NCBI RefSeq assembly: GCF_026745355.1
Contig: NC_079209.1
Coordinates: 11,008,535 to 11,072,534, forward strand
Origin: Beta vulgaris subsp. vulgaris
Lineage: Eukaryota; Streptophyta; Magnoliopsida; Caryophyllales; Amaranthaceae
Direction of reading: 5' to 3'
Length of the DNA: 64,000 bases
Positions 10,606 through 22,152 of this stretch are shown here, in pieces (position 1 is the stretch's first letter; each line of letters starts with the position of its first letter). Position numbers and translations under genes: made by a program. Under the pieces are notes generated by a model, which worked only from the letters and a program-made list of their open reading frames with translations, was not told where the DNA came from and ran no database searches.

Positions 10606-13600
10606 TATAATAAGCTGGAATGTGAGGGGTGCTAACAGTCCTGCTAAACAAAAAGAGATCAAGAAGTTCTTGAGCTCAAGGAAAGTAGGACTTGTTAGCC
10701 TCCTTGAAACAAAGGTAAAGACAAGTAACATGGGAAGTCTTTACTTAAATCTATTTCATGGATGGTGTTTCACATCCAATTCAGCTCTGCATAAGGGAGG
10801 AAGAATTGTGATTGCTTGGAACCTGGTAGTTTTACCTTAGACATAATAGTTATGACTAGTCAGTTGGTACATTGTAGAATTCTGAATAGACAGGGGTCAA
10901 AGGAATTTTATTGTACTTTTGTGTATGCTTTTAATGATGGCAATGGAAGAAGAGAAGCTTGGAAGGACTTGGAGGACCTGGCTAAGGACATTACTGGCCC
11001 TTGGTTATTAACAGGTGACTTTAACTGTGTAATGAATGTGAATGAGAGGATTGGATCTGTGGTGAGGCACCAGGAGATTGCAGATCTTTGTAGTTGTATG
11101 AATGTGTGTGGTATGCAGGATATGGTTAGCACTGGTTGCTTATTCACTTGGAATAATAAGCAACAGGGAGAAAGTAGAGTCTATAGTAAACTGGATAGGG
11201 TTATGATCAATCAGGAATGGATAAACCAATTTCAGCACTCAGCAGCTCAATTCTTACCTGAAGGCTTATTTGATCATTGTCCAGTTGAAATAAATGTTTA
11301 TCCTCAGTTGCAGATGGGAAGAAGGCCTTTTAAATATTTCCATATGTGGAGTTTTTCTAGGAAATTTGAAGAAATTGTTACAGAAGCTTGGAGTAGTCAT
11401 CAGGTGGGGACTCCTATGTATCAGGTGGTGAAGAAGCTCAAGAAGGTTAAGGAGGCTCTCAAACAGTTAAATAAGGCTGGCTTTGATGAGATCCAAAGTA
11501 AGGAGCTGGTTGCTCTTACTGAATACAAAACATTACAAGACCAGTTACATCAGAAGCCTGGTGATGTTGATTAGCTGATAAAGAAAGAATTGCTGGCCAT
11601 GAGTACAGTAGAGTGCATAAACAATACATGGCTTTTTTGGCTCAAAAAGCTAAATTAGCTTGGTGCATAGGTGGAGATGAGAACAGTGCACTTTCATCAG
11701 TCAATTAAAGCTAGAAGGATGCAAAATACAGTTTATGCTATACATGATGAGCAAGGGGTCTGGCAAGATGATGTGAAAGGTGTAAATGAGAGTTTTCTAA
11801 GGTTCTACCAAAATCTTCTAGGTAGAGCTATGGCTGATAGAATTCCGGTGAAGAAAGAAGTAATAGAGATGGGACCAAGGTTAACAGCAGACCATATTGC
11901 TATCCTTGAAGCTGAGTATACAAGAGAAGAGGTGAAAACAGCTATGTTCTCAATAGAGGGGAATAAAGCGCCAGGCCCTGATGGGTTTGGAGCTCATTTT
12001 TTCAAGGATGCATGGCACATAGTTGGAGCTGAGGTAACACATGCTATACTGAATTACCTCCAAACAGGTAAATTGTTAACAGAGGAAATACAACTATATT
12101 AACCTTGATTCCAAAAGTAAGCTGTCCAAGTAGTGTGGCTGAATTTCGACCTATAGCTTGCTGTAATGTGTTGTATAAATGCATCACTAAGGTGCTGTGC
12201 AATAGATTGAAAGTTGTATTACCTGACATTATTGCAGAGAACCAAGGTGCATTTGTTCAGCAAAGATATATCATACATAATATTATGATATGTCAAGACC
12301 TTGTGAGATTCTATGGAAGAAAGAGTATTAAGCCTAGTTGTCTAATGAAATTAGACATGAAAAAGGCCTATGATACTATAGATTGGGATTTTTTACAAGA
12401 GATGATGATTGAGTTGGGCTTTCCTAGGATGTTTATACAGCTGGTAATGAACTGTGTTAGAACACCTAGGTTTTCTCTGATGATTAATGGAAGTGTTCAT
12501 GGTTTCTTTGCATCTAAAAGGGGGCTAAGGCAGGGAGATCCTATTTCTCCTCTATTGTTTGTCATCTGCATGGAGTATTTATCAAGGATTATGATGAAGC
12601 TCAGTGAATCAAGAGCATTTCAGTTTCATCCTAGATGCAAAACACTTAAACTGACTCATCTAGCATTTGCTGATGATATCATTTTGTGTTGTGGTGGTGA
12701 GTTTCAGTCTATATATAAGATGCTGCAGGCTTTTAAATTGTTCTCTCAATCTTCTGGGTTGTGTGTGAATGAGAATAAATCTGACTTCTACACAGCAAAT
12801 GTTGATGAAATAGTAATTCAAAGAATTAAAGAAGTTCAGGGTTCAATCATAGTAGGTTACCCTTCAAGTATTTGGGGGTTCCTATTTGTGCTAGAAGGGT
12901 GAATGTAGCTGAATGTGAAGTGCTGCTAGCCAAGATGTGTGCAAGGATTAAAATGTGGAGTAGCAGGAACATCTCTTATGCTGGGAGAGTACAGTTGATA
13001 AACTCAGTGCTTCTTAGTCTTCATATCTACTGGGCACAAGTCTTTATGTTGCCTCAGACTGTGTTAAGGGATATTGAGAAGATTTGTCGAGCATTTTTAT
13101 GGTATGGAAATTACTTTAGCACTGTCCCAGGTAGCATTCAGTGGGAGAAGGTGTGTAGACCTAAGATGTCAGGGGGCCTTGGATTCAGGAGGATCAAGGA
13201 CTGGAACAAGGCAGCACTTGCAAAATATGTCTGGGCAATAACAACTAAGCAAGATAGCTTGTGGGTCAAGTGGGTGCATGCGGTGTATATCAAAGAGGAC
13301 AGTTGGTGGGGTTATATCCCACCAAAGAACTGCTCTTGGTATTGGAAGCAAATCTGTAATGTTAAAGAGACCATGAAGCTTCACTATAATGAAGATGAGA
13401 TGAAGAACATGACACAGTTCAAGATAAAAGAGGTGTATAACAAAATTACAGAAGAAGAGGAGAGAGTGCACTGGGATAAGATGATTTGGAATAGGCTAGC
13501 AGTGCCTAAACACAGAATGATCAACTGGCTTGCAATTCAGGGCAGACTCAAAACAGCTGATAGATTATGTATGATGGGGGTTATAACTGATGATCAATGT

Positions 13601-13981
13601 AAACTATGCTGTGAACACAAAGAGAGTCATCAACACCTATTTTTCCAATGTTCCTATGTAAAGAGAATCATGAAGTCTGTGTTTGAATGGCTGGGTTTTA
13701 AAAGTAGGCAGGATCAATTGATGAGACTAATGATGATAATGAACAGCAGAAGTGGAAAGTCCAGAGTAGTGAAGCAAATACATGCTGCAGTTATCACAGC
13801 TAGTGTCTACTATATTTGGTGGGCAAGAAATGAAGTTCAATGGAACATGATTGTCTGGAGACCTGAAAAGGTATATAGAATCATCAGAGAGTGTATAGTT
13901 ATGCGTATTACAAGTGTATTGCCTAGAAAGATTTCTAGCAAAGATATAGATTGGTGGGAAAATGTAAAGAGGAAACTGTAA
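10598..13981 (+). pseudogene. LINE ORF2, endonuclease and reverse transcriptase
   Basis: Opens with the APE-type endonuclease (IISWNVRGANSP, LLETKVK; then LLTGDFNCVMN and FDHCPVEI in another frame). The reverse transcriptase follows: EFRPIACCNVLYK, AENQGAFV, LDMKKAYDTIDWDFL, RGLRQGDPISPLLF, and LAFADDIILC with the catalytic FADD intact. The C-terminal Zn-binding region reads CKLCCEHKESHQHLFFQC. Frame changes near 10838, 11572-11671, 12102 and 12890 break it. In life it would nick target DNA and prime reverse transcription there; this copy cannot. Confidence 0.9.
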
Positions 13982-14140
13982 TATGTATAGCTTTTAGCAA
14001 AAGTTTGTAGCTTTCCTTTTGTGGAGGAGTCCAACCTAGTTGGTTTGCTCCCTAAGGTTTAGCTGTTGGTGTAAAAAGTTTTTTGGTGATTAATACTACT
14101 TACTCTTACTTAGCAAAAAAAAAAAAGCAAAGGGCAAGAA

Positions 14141-16522
14141 AATGGTTGCACAGTGTGTGGAAGAAAGAACCATGCTGCTGAAAGCTACTGGAGAGTGATT
14201 GGATTTCCAAAAACACATCCAAAATACAAGAAGCAACTGGGGAAGAGCAGGGAAAAAGAAGGTGGAACTTTTGTGAGGGGATTTCAAAGGAACAAAATGG
14301 CTGCAAATGCTCAAACTCAGGAAGAAAGTGTGGCTCTAACTGCTGTTCAACTGGAGAAACTTCTGAAGTTGATCCCTTCAGAGACCTCAAGCTCAAAATC
14401 TGCAAAACCTGGGTATGACACTGAGGAAGAAATAGACATGAACAGCTTTGCAGGTATGATGTCTTGTCATAATACCTCTAGTTATACAAAGGGGTGGATG
14501 GTGGACTCTGGAGCCTCGGACCACATGGTGGCTGAGTTTGATAAACTTGAGAACCCTAGGGAATTCCCAACTCACACTAAAATAAACCTACCTAATGGTA
14601 ATACAGCCAAGATAACACATGTAGGGAATGTGAAGATTGGAAACAACATAACCTTGAAAAATGTGATGTTTGTGCCTGAATTTAAACATAACCTCATGTC
14701 AGTGAACAAGCTAATCAAAGATAATGATTGTGGAGTGAAGTTTCTGTCTGAAATGTGTTTAATTCAGGACTGTGCAACTCAGAAAACTAGAGCTGTGGGA
14801 AGAGCTCACCAGGGTCTGTATTACCTTGAAGAGAGCAATGCTGGCAAGGAGTGTGAGAAGCAAGGATCTGTGAACAAAGAAAAGACAAGTATGTCTGTAA
14901 ACAGTAGCAAATGTAGTGTTGAAAACAATGATAATGGTTTGAAAGTGTGTAATCTTTGGCACAATAGACTTGGGCATGCTCCCATGGAAAAGATACACAA
15001 AACTGGATGTTTACCTGTTGCTTGTTATGATAAAACTGTTGTGTGCTTAACTTGTCCTATGGCCAGATTTACAAAACTTCCTTATTATAGTAGTAAATCA
15101 TGTGCTAGCTCCAGGTTTGAGTTGATACATTTGGATATTTGGGGCCCTTACAGGGTAGAAACAAAGGGGAAATACAGGTACTTCCTTACTATAGTGGATG
15201 ACCACTCCAGGGCCACTTGGGTTCAACTCCTAAGGGCTAAATCTGATGCTTACCTGGCTATAAGAAGGTTTGTGTTATTTGTTAAAACTCAATTCAATGC
15301 TACTGTGAAAGCCATAAGATCTGACAATGCATTGGAATTCAGTGATGGTGAGTGTTTGAAATTTTTTGGAGATTTGGGAATCAATCACCAAACCTCTTGT
15401 GTGGACAGGCCACAACAGAATGGTCGAGTAGAAAGGAGGCACAGGAATGTGCTAGAAATGGCTAGAGCATTAAGATTTCAGGCAAGGCTTCCATTGAGTT
15501 TTTGGGGACATTGTGTGTTGACTGCAACCTATATAATCAATAGGCTGCCATCTCTGTGCTATAGGACATCTCACTCCATATGAGAGAATTTATAACAGGA
15601 AACCTGATTACTTTAATATGAGGGCATTTGGGTGTCTTGCCATAGCCTACAACCCTAAACTGAATCATGACAAATTTCAACCCAGGGGCCTTCCCTGCAT
15701 CTTTTTAGGCTATCCACATGGAAAAAAGGGATACACAGTGATGAGTCTAACCACTAGTCACACTTTTGTCACCAGGGATGTCAAATTTCATGAGGATGTG
15801 TACCCTTACAACAAACAAAGTTCTTACACACCTCTCAGGGAACCTCTACCAATTCCTATGCCTCAAAACACACCAACCACAAACACCTACCCTACCTCTG
15901 TTGCCTATGAGTCTTATGAAGTAACAGCTGATAGTGAACCAAAACCTACTGTTAGGACACCCCCAAATTCTCATAGCTCTCCTCAAACCTCACCTACTCA
16001 GCCATTAACTTCACATGCCTCACCTTAACCTCTTAGAAAAACTACAAGAACTAAAAGGCTTCCCACATGGCTCACTGATTATGAGCACCCCCTGCCATCA
16101 CCAGAAAACATTTCTCAACCAGAAGATGTCACCAACCTGGTTAATACTCCTGTTCAACCTCAATTTCATGCCTTCCTGTCTCAAGTGACTCACCATCAAG
16201 ACCCCATTCACTTCAAAGATGCAGTTCAACACCTGCCTTGGGTTCATGCAATGAATGAAGAAATCAATGCTCTAGAACAAAACCACACATGGCAGCTTCA
16301 ATACTTACCCCCTGGAAAGAAGGCTATTGGGTGTAAGTGGTTATACAAAACCAAGTTTACTCCCACTGGTGAAGTAGACAGACACAAGGCTCGTCTTGTG
16401 ATCTTGGGTTGCAAACAAGCCTATGGCATAGACTACAGTGAGACCTTTGCACCTGTAGCAAAAATGACCACTGTTAGGTCATTACTGGTTGTTGCTGCTA
16501 TGGAAGGATGGGAAGTGTTCCA
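14141..16522 (+). pseudogene. Copia-2 zinc knuckle, protease, integrase and start of RT
   Basis: Resumes gag after the LINE. The zinc knuckle reads CTVCGRKNHAAESYW, where the last Cys is replaced by Tyr. The protease has VDSGASDHM. The integrase has the HH-CC region (HNRLGH, CLTC), IHLDIWGPYR, IRSDNALEF and PQQNGRVERRHRNVLE, so D, D and E are all present. A frameshift near 15560-15620 follows LCYRTSH, and a TAA at 16026-16028 follows SHASP. The linker then leads to RT motifs (WVHAMNEEINAL, KKAIGCKWLYK, HKARLVILG), and the CACTA element splits a Gln codon after GWEVF. Confidence 0.9.
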
Positions 16523-18288
16523 CACTACAACAAAATGCTTTATTTACGACCAAAAATTACGACCACACGCGTTTCTGGTCGTAAATAATGAGCAATAACA
16601 TCCAGATCTGCTAACTGGTCGTAATAGAATAAATTATCTACGACGAGGCAGAATTCTAGTCGTAAAAGCTAATATCTCGTCGCAAAAAAATGAACAATTA
16701 CAACCACACGGATTTCTCGTCGTAAATGATAAGAAATAACAACCAGATTCGTTAAGTCGTCGTAATTATAACAAATTATTTGCGACGAGACGGAAATCTC
16801 GTCGTAAAAACAGAGAAACTTGAAAATTCACTGAAAAACTTAAGCGGGATTTTTCCCGGGTTATACTTCAATTTTTCTATCTATTTCTTTTTTTTCGCCC
16901 AAAACAAAAGCTACCTTATCTTTCTCTCTCCACCTTCACTCCCTATTTTTTCACTTTATCCCTCATGTTCATCATCTTTCTCTCTCTTCTCATTCCTCTT
17001 CACTGTTCGTAGCATATTTCTTCAAACCCAAAAAATTTCCTCAAATTTTCTATGCCTTTGTTTTTCGTATTTCATTCGATTTTTTCTTCGAAAATTTCGA
17101 TTTTTTCTGGAATTTTGTGGGTTTGAATTTGAAATTTGGTCCGCTTATTTTTGGAATTCTTGTTCTAAATCTCAATGTTTTTAGTCGCAATTTGAATTTT
17201 CCAGGTTGAATCTCAAAGTTTCAAACCAAACAAATTCAATTTTTGGGTTTGAAACTCAAGATTTGAAGATGTTGGTGTTCTTCCTTCAATAGCAGCGATT
17301 TTTGTTTGATTTGCTCTAATTCGGGTGAATTTTCGTTCGTTTTGGGTACAAATTTGTTCGATTTTTCGTTTTTTTTTGGGGTCTGTTTTGGGCCAATTTT
17401 GGGGCCGATTGTGTGGGCTGATTTTTGGAGATTTGGGTCGATTTGTGGGTGATTTTTTTGTCATTTTTTTGGTGGATGTTGTGGGTGATTTGTTGGTCGA
17501 TTTATGGGTGGTTTCTGGGAGATCAATTTTGCTGTCTTCCAGATTTTTTTTTCCAGATTTTGTGGTCCTAATTTTTCTTTATTTTAATTTGTAGATAAAT
17601 ATGATAATGAAGACGGAGATGAAGTTTGAACGATGAAGATGCTGATGATGAAGGTGAAGATGAATGATGATGAGTGATGGAGATGCTGATGAACGATGAT
17701 GAGTGTTGCAGATGCTGATGAACGATGATGATTGATGTTATTCTTTTTTGTAATTATTTACATATTATTAATAAAAATATTTATTATTTTGTTTGTAATT
17801 ATTTACCTATTATTAATAAAAATCAATTTTTTTTTTTCAATTTTTTTATTAATTGTTAAAGTTGTGTAAGGATCTTTGTATATTTACTAAGTAAATGATT
17901 AAGGAGTTGCCTAATATATGGTCTCATACAAATATTTGATGGTTTAAGTGTGAATTTTGGGTTTGAATTTAAGGGATTTGCCTTATATTTGACACAATAA
18001 AAACAACAAGAAATCACGTATTAAATCATCAATTTTTTTTTTTTAAAAAAAACAATATTTACGACCAGAAATCTGGTCGTAGATGATACCAATTGCGACG
18101 AGAAATAATCTGGTTGTAAAAGAGCAATTACGACGAGCCACTAAAACTGGTTGTAATATTATTTACGACGAAGCCTTTTACGACGACTGACGACCATACG
18201 CGTTTCTCGTCGTAAAAGACTTTTAACGACGATAATTGGCCTTTTACGACGAGAAATCCGGTCGTAAATGACAGTTTTTCTTGTAGTG
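16523..18288 (+). mobile_element. Non-autonomous CACTA element in Copia-2 RT
   Basis: Begins CACTACAACAAAATG and ends TTTTTCTTGTAGTG, the CACTA-superfamily terminus. The 3-bp target duplication CCA is at 16520-16522 and 18289-18291; removing the insert restores the RT reading across EVF and [10 protein letters not shown]. Subterminal arms hold many short copies of TTACGACGAG and TGGTCGTAAA in both orientations, as expected for transposase-binding repeats. The 1,766-bp interior is T/G-rich and codes no transposase, so it depended on another element. Confidence 0.93.
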
Positions 18289-19600
18289 CCAAATGGATGT
18301 AAAGAACGCATTTTTACATGGCGACTTAGCAGAAGATGTCTATATGACACTACCACCAGGCTACATTGGATGGAACAGTCATATTACCTTGCACCAATCA
18401 GCAGCTAAACTAGGGTCAAACTCACTAGTGTGTAAACTTCAAAAGTCCCTTTATGGGCTGAAACAGGCGCCCAGGCAATGGTTTGCCAAGTTGTCCACTG
18501 CCCTGAAACTCTTTGGCTTCACTCAGTCTAAGACTGATTACTCATTGTTCACTCAGGTCACAGACACCTCATTCTTGTCTGTCCTTGTCTATGTGGATGA
18601 CCTCTTAATTGCTGGTAACAATCAGTCTCTCATCTCCTCTCTCAAAACCTTCCTGTCCTCTAACTTTCACATGAAAGACATGGGCAACATCAGTTACTTT
18701 CTGGGGCTTGAAGTGGACAGGTCTAAGCAAGGTTTCTTTCTTTCCCAAAGAAAGTATACTCAGGACCTTATCAAAGAGTTCAATATGACCAAATCAAAAC
18801 CTGTTAAACTTCCTCTTGAATCTCATATCAAACTCACTCCTGAACTGGGGGACCCCTTACCTAATCCAGTTGAATATCAAAGGCTCATTGGCCGCCTTAT
18901 ATACCTCACAATCACTAGACCTGACATCTCCTATGCTGTGCATACTCTCAGCCAATTCATGAACAAACCCACTACCACACATATGCAAGCTGCTAAGCGA
19001 GTTTTGAGGTACTTAAGTTCATGTCCTGGACAAGGTATTCTCCTTGCCTCCAATTCAGCTGCTACACTCACTGCCTACATAGACAGTGACTGGGCAGGCT
19101 GCCCCATGTCTCGCAAATCAACAACTGGTTTTTGTGTTTTGCTGGGAGCTTCTCCTCTCTCCTGGAAATCCAAAAAGCAACAAGTAGTTGCTAGATCCTC
19201 AGCTGAAGCTGAGTACCGTGCCATGGCACTAACAACTTGAGAAGTTACCTGGGTCACTCAGCTCCTCAAAGACCTCAATCTCACAAAATTGGGTCCTACT
19301 ATTCTGAAATGTGACAACAAGGCTGCACTTTCCATAGCAGCAAATCCGGTTCATCATGAGAGAACCAAACACGTTGAACTTGATTGTCACTTCATCAGGG
19401 AAAATATCTCTAGTGGAGCCATTGATCCTCAATACATACCATCTCAAGATCAGGTAGCTGACATCTTCACCAAGCCTATGACCACTGCTCAACATGCCTC
19501 ATTGCTTCCCAAACTAGGCGTTCTTCCCATCACACCAAGTTTGAGGGGGAGTGTTGAAAAGATGCAGCCTCACAGTGCTCACAGTGTTCCTAATCACAGA
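18289..19600 (+). pseudogene. Copia-2 reverse transcriptase and RNase H
   Basis: Well preserved: [47 protein letters not shown] (YVDD catalytic pair intact), [33 protein letters not shown]. RNase H follows: [51 protein letters not shown]. One TGA at 19238-19240 interrupts RNase H just after the AEAEYRAMA block; the same frame continues to a stop inside the 3' LTR. Confidence 0.92.
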
Positions 19601-19847
19601 ACATAATTCGCTCCCATGATCTCCTGTCCTTTATGCTTTAACAGTTTTAGCATTATTAGTCTTTTGTCTCCTAGTGTCCATGATCATGTATTTTGTCTTG
19701 TTGTATGAGTCATGATCTCTTCTCCCTAGGTTGATACTTTATATATATCACCTAGGTCAGGTTGTAACTTTTTAAGCCGTTTTGAATGAAGTGAAAGGAA
19801 GCAGTATATGGTGAGCTAAAATTCTGCAGAATTGATCCACATTTTCA
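19552..19847 (+). repeat. Copia-2 3' LTR
   Basis: Preceded by the purine tract TTTGAGGGGGAG. Same length as the 5' LTR, five mismatches. The target duplication AGATC follows at 19848-19852. Confidence 0.95.
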
Positions 19848-19852
19848 AGATC

Positions 19853-20210
19853 AGGGTATATTTTAATAAATTCATACTACATCACTTTATTTCAGGTAAT
19901 AAGAATGAATCCTAAGATTAAAACTCTTATAATGTACGACCTTACCCTGCGACAATTGCTAGGTAGACAGGTTGTTCTCACTAGGCCCTTCTATTATTAC
20001 CTCCAATCTTGGCCCTGCAAGTAAATGAGTAATGTACGTATAAAAATAACCTTAATAATAATTTTAAGAAAATTAGATAGAAAATTGCATCCGAGTATAC
20101 TTACTTACAACTGTACAGAAAAGTTCTCTGGGCTGTGATGTTTCTTCATATATGAAGGTAGAATTGAAATTTGGCGGATTTCTTTCGACATTTTCAAGCC
20201 AATCACTAAA
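19853..20210 (-). pseudogene. Truncated NLR 3' end, unit A
   Basis: Minus-strand remnant of the NLR seen in full at 52581-55030. About 100 bp of the last long exon (20100-20210, including the reverse complement of TTTGGCGGATTTC) and the small downstream exon (about 19942-20010) are recognisable with their splice sites. In the small exon a Gln codon of unit B is a TAG stop here, and part of the exon end is lost. Homology to the NLR ceases at about 20208, marking the break between the two duplicated units. Not functional. Confidence 0.8.
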
Positions 20211-20639
20211 ACTTGAAATTGCTTGATTTTCAACATTTTATTTGTGAGATAATTTGATCTTCTGTGTTTCTTGCAAACTGGAGATTTAATTTTTTTATTG
20301 GAAGTATTTCTGAAAGTGTTATTAAAATTATCCTCAGGTAATTTCTTTATTATCAAGCATGGAATCTTTCGTTATAATTTTTATTAGAATTATGGTAAGT
20401 ATATTATATTACAATCCTAGACTAATTAGGATACGAGTATAATTTTCTTATGATATTATGTAAGTATATTATTATATTATATTTAATCTAGCATATGTTT
20501 TTCTAGTTCTATCTAAATTAGGTTTTATATGTTCTATTATAAATATCCCCTCTGCTTGAACTTAATTAGCCGTTAACTTTGTTATATATTAAGCGAGTTA
20601 AACTTGTTGTATACTGCGATCCACAAACAGAAAAAAAAG
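20211..20639 (+). promoter_or_regulatory. MYB-B upstream region with TATA box
   Basis: AT-rich non-coding DNA between the NLR-A break and MYB-B. TATAAATA at 20538-20545 lies about 95 bp upstream of the ATG and is the best core promoter candidate. From about 20577 the sequence matches the first bases of the window, so the duplicated block reaches at least that far upstream. The breakpoint between the units lies somewhere in 20208-20577. Confidence 0.5.
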
Positions 20640-22029
20640 ATGATCACAGAAGCGCCAGCATTATCATCTCGATATGACAGTGAGCCCTGGAGTTTTGCAG
20701 AAAACAAGCAGTTTGAAGCATGTATAGCAGAAGGTTATTTCGACATCGAGGACGAGTCGACTCGGTGGTCTCTAATCGCTCGTAAACTCGGAGGAAAGAG
20801 GACCGTAGCAGATATTGTAAATCACTACAATGAACTTGTCTATGACGTCGAGTTGATTGAAACCGGCCGAGTTCCGCTCCCGAGTTACACTAACTCGTAT
20901 AACTCGGACGATGACGAGTTGGCTTCATCAACGCCATCGCCAAGACCCATGAAGAAAAATTATTCTATATGGACCGAAGATGAACATAGGTACGTACTAC
21001 TTACTACAACCCAAATAAATAACAGTATTATAACTGACAAAATATATATAATATATACTATCAAAGATGTCTTGGCCTAGTGGTTAAGATTGAGGTGCTC
21101 TGAAATATAGGTCACAGGTTTGAATCCCTCATTTGTGTCAATTTGTATAAATTAGGTAGTGTTAATTAATTTATAATTTTTTATGATGATTTAGTTTTTT
21201 ATATGATGGTAATTTATTGATGGATTTTTATATTGTTATTATTGTTTATGTAATTTTTTCTTAGTTTGGAATGTATGACAATGAATATTAGACAATGTGT
21301 CTTTGTTATAAAATTTTCAATATTGAATATGCTTTATCTTTTTTTGTCACCCCTCGATTTTGAAATACTAACTCCACCACTGCAAAAACAGGTAGTACGT
21401 AATTAATGCAAATATTTGCCAAATTTTAATTTGTATGAGTTCAAATTTGTAGTTTTTCAAAAATAAAAAAAAATTTGTAGTTTTTCAGCTTGAGTTAAAA
21501 AATAAAAATCACAAAGCATATACTTCCTCCATTTTAAAATAAATTAAACACTTATGATTTTAGGTCGTTCTAAAATAAATGATATGGAGTCATGTATATT
21601 ATAATACCGTGTCATGTATAAATTTTGCCCATCTATTCAAAGATGTATCAGGTCGGAATTAATCTAAAAATCGTATGTAATATTTTGTTATATAGGTTGT
21701 TTTTGGCTGGCTTGAAAAAATTTAAAAAGAGTGATTGGAAAAGCATTTCAAGAGAATTGGTGCCAACAAGGTCACCAACGCAAATTGCTAGCCATGCTCA
21801 AAAGTTTGTTTCTCGCAATCAAGCATCAAATGACAAGAGACGAAAGAGATCAAGCATCCATGATATTACTGAAAATGATGATGAAGCATTGCAAAAGCTC
21901 CACCAAAAAGGTCTACTTCCCACTTATATATTTGATGAGCTTCGGTCAAAGTCTCACGTCCAGCAACCACCAAAAAAAATAGCAAAAGCAGCGCCTAATA
22001 ATCAACAAAATGAGAACGTCCAAAATTAA
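20640..22029 (+). CDS. Two-repeat SHAQKF-type MYB transcription factor, copy B
   Basis: Paralog of copy A with the same two-exon plan: 20640-20989 and 21696-22029, donor AG|GTACGT, acceptor TATAG|G, giving 227 aa in frame. Repeat 1 is almost identical to copy A. Repeat 2 keeps the second Trp (SDWKSIS) and ends in SHAQKF. The protein stops after QQNENVQN, well before the PPLPS-rich tail of copy A; the equivalent tail lies 1.5 kb downstream (23591-23799) beyond Helitron-type insertions. The DNA-binding part looks sound, so this truncated protein may be the functional member of the pair. A further splice to the displaced tail is possible but untested. Confidence 0.83.
21060..21390 (+). mobile_element. 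Insert in the MYB-B intron with SINE-like head
   Basis: This stretch is absent from the MYB-A intron. It begins with a pol III-like A box (TGGCCTAGTGGTTAAG) and, about 40 bp on, a B box (GGTTTGAATCC), as in tRNA-derived SINEs. Its far end (CTCCACCACTG) looks like a hAT-MITE terminus. The two parts may be separate insertions. No clean target duplication found. Confidence 0.4.
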
Positions 22030-22152
22030 GTTTACATGTATTAATTGCTATAGTAAATATTTGTAAAGTTAGATATGTTTGAGTGGTTAAAGAATAATTA
22101 GTTGGCATCTTTTTATTAAAAAGTTAAAAATAGAATTCAAAATCATTATAGC

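Larger units (their letters stand above)
9280..14125 (+). mobile_element. L1-type LINE nested in Copia-2 gag
   Basis: Full-length-looking non-LTR retrotransposon of 4,846 bp ending in a short poly(A). It is flanked by a perfect 15-bp target duplication AGCAAAGGGCAAGAA at 9265-9279 and 14126-14140, and removing it rejoins the Copia-2 gag. It carries ORF1 (DUF4283-like domain plus zinc knuckle) and ORF2 (endonuclease, reverse transcriptase, Zn-binding C-terminal domain), both with frameshifts and stops. Same orientation as its host element. Confidence 0.95.
8139..19847 (+). mobile_element. Ty1/copia retrotransposon Copia-2, with nested LINE and CACTA
   Basis: Both LTRs are 296 bp (TGTTGAAAAG to ATTTTCA) and differ at five positions. 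The target duplication AGATC lies at 8134-8138 and 19848-19852; unit B has a single AGATC at the equivalent place (52482-52486), so the insertion followed the duplication. Without the LINE (9280-14125) and CACTA (16523-18288) the element is about 5.1 kb, normal for copia. Domain order is gag, zinc knuckle, protease, integrase, reverse transcriptase, RNase H. A few stops and frameshifts make it non-autonomous now. Confidence 0.95.

Noticed and set aside
16780..17594. Open frames of 89-134 codons, Phe/Ser or Val/Gly rich
   Set aside because: T/G-rich interior of a non-autonomous CACTA; no transposase motifs.
21064..21130. A true tRNA gene
   Set aside because: A and B boxes are present, but no cloverleaf stems or acceptor stem could be formed by eye.
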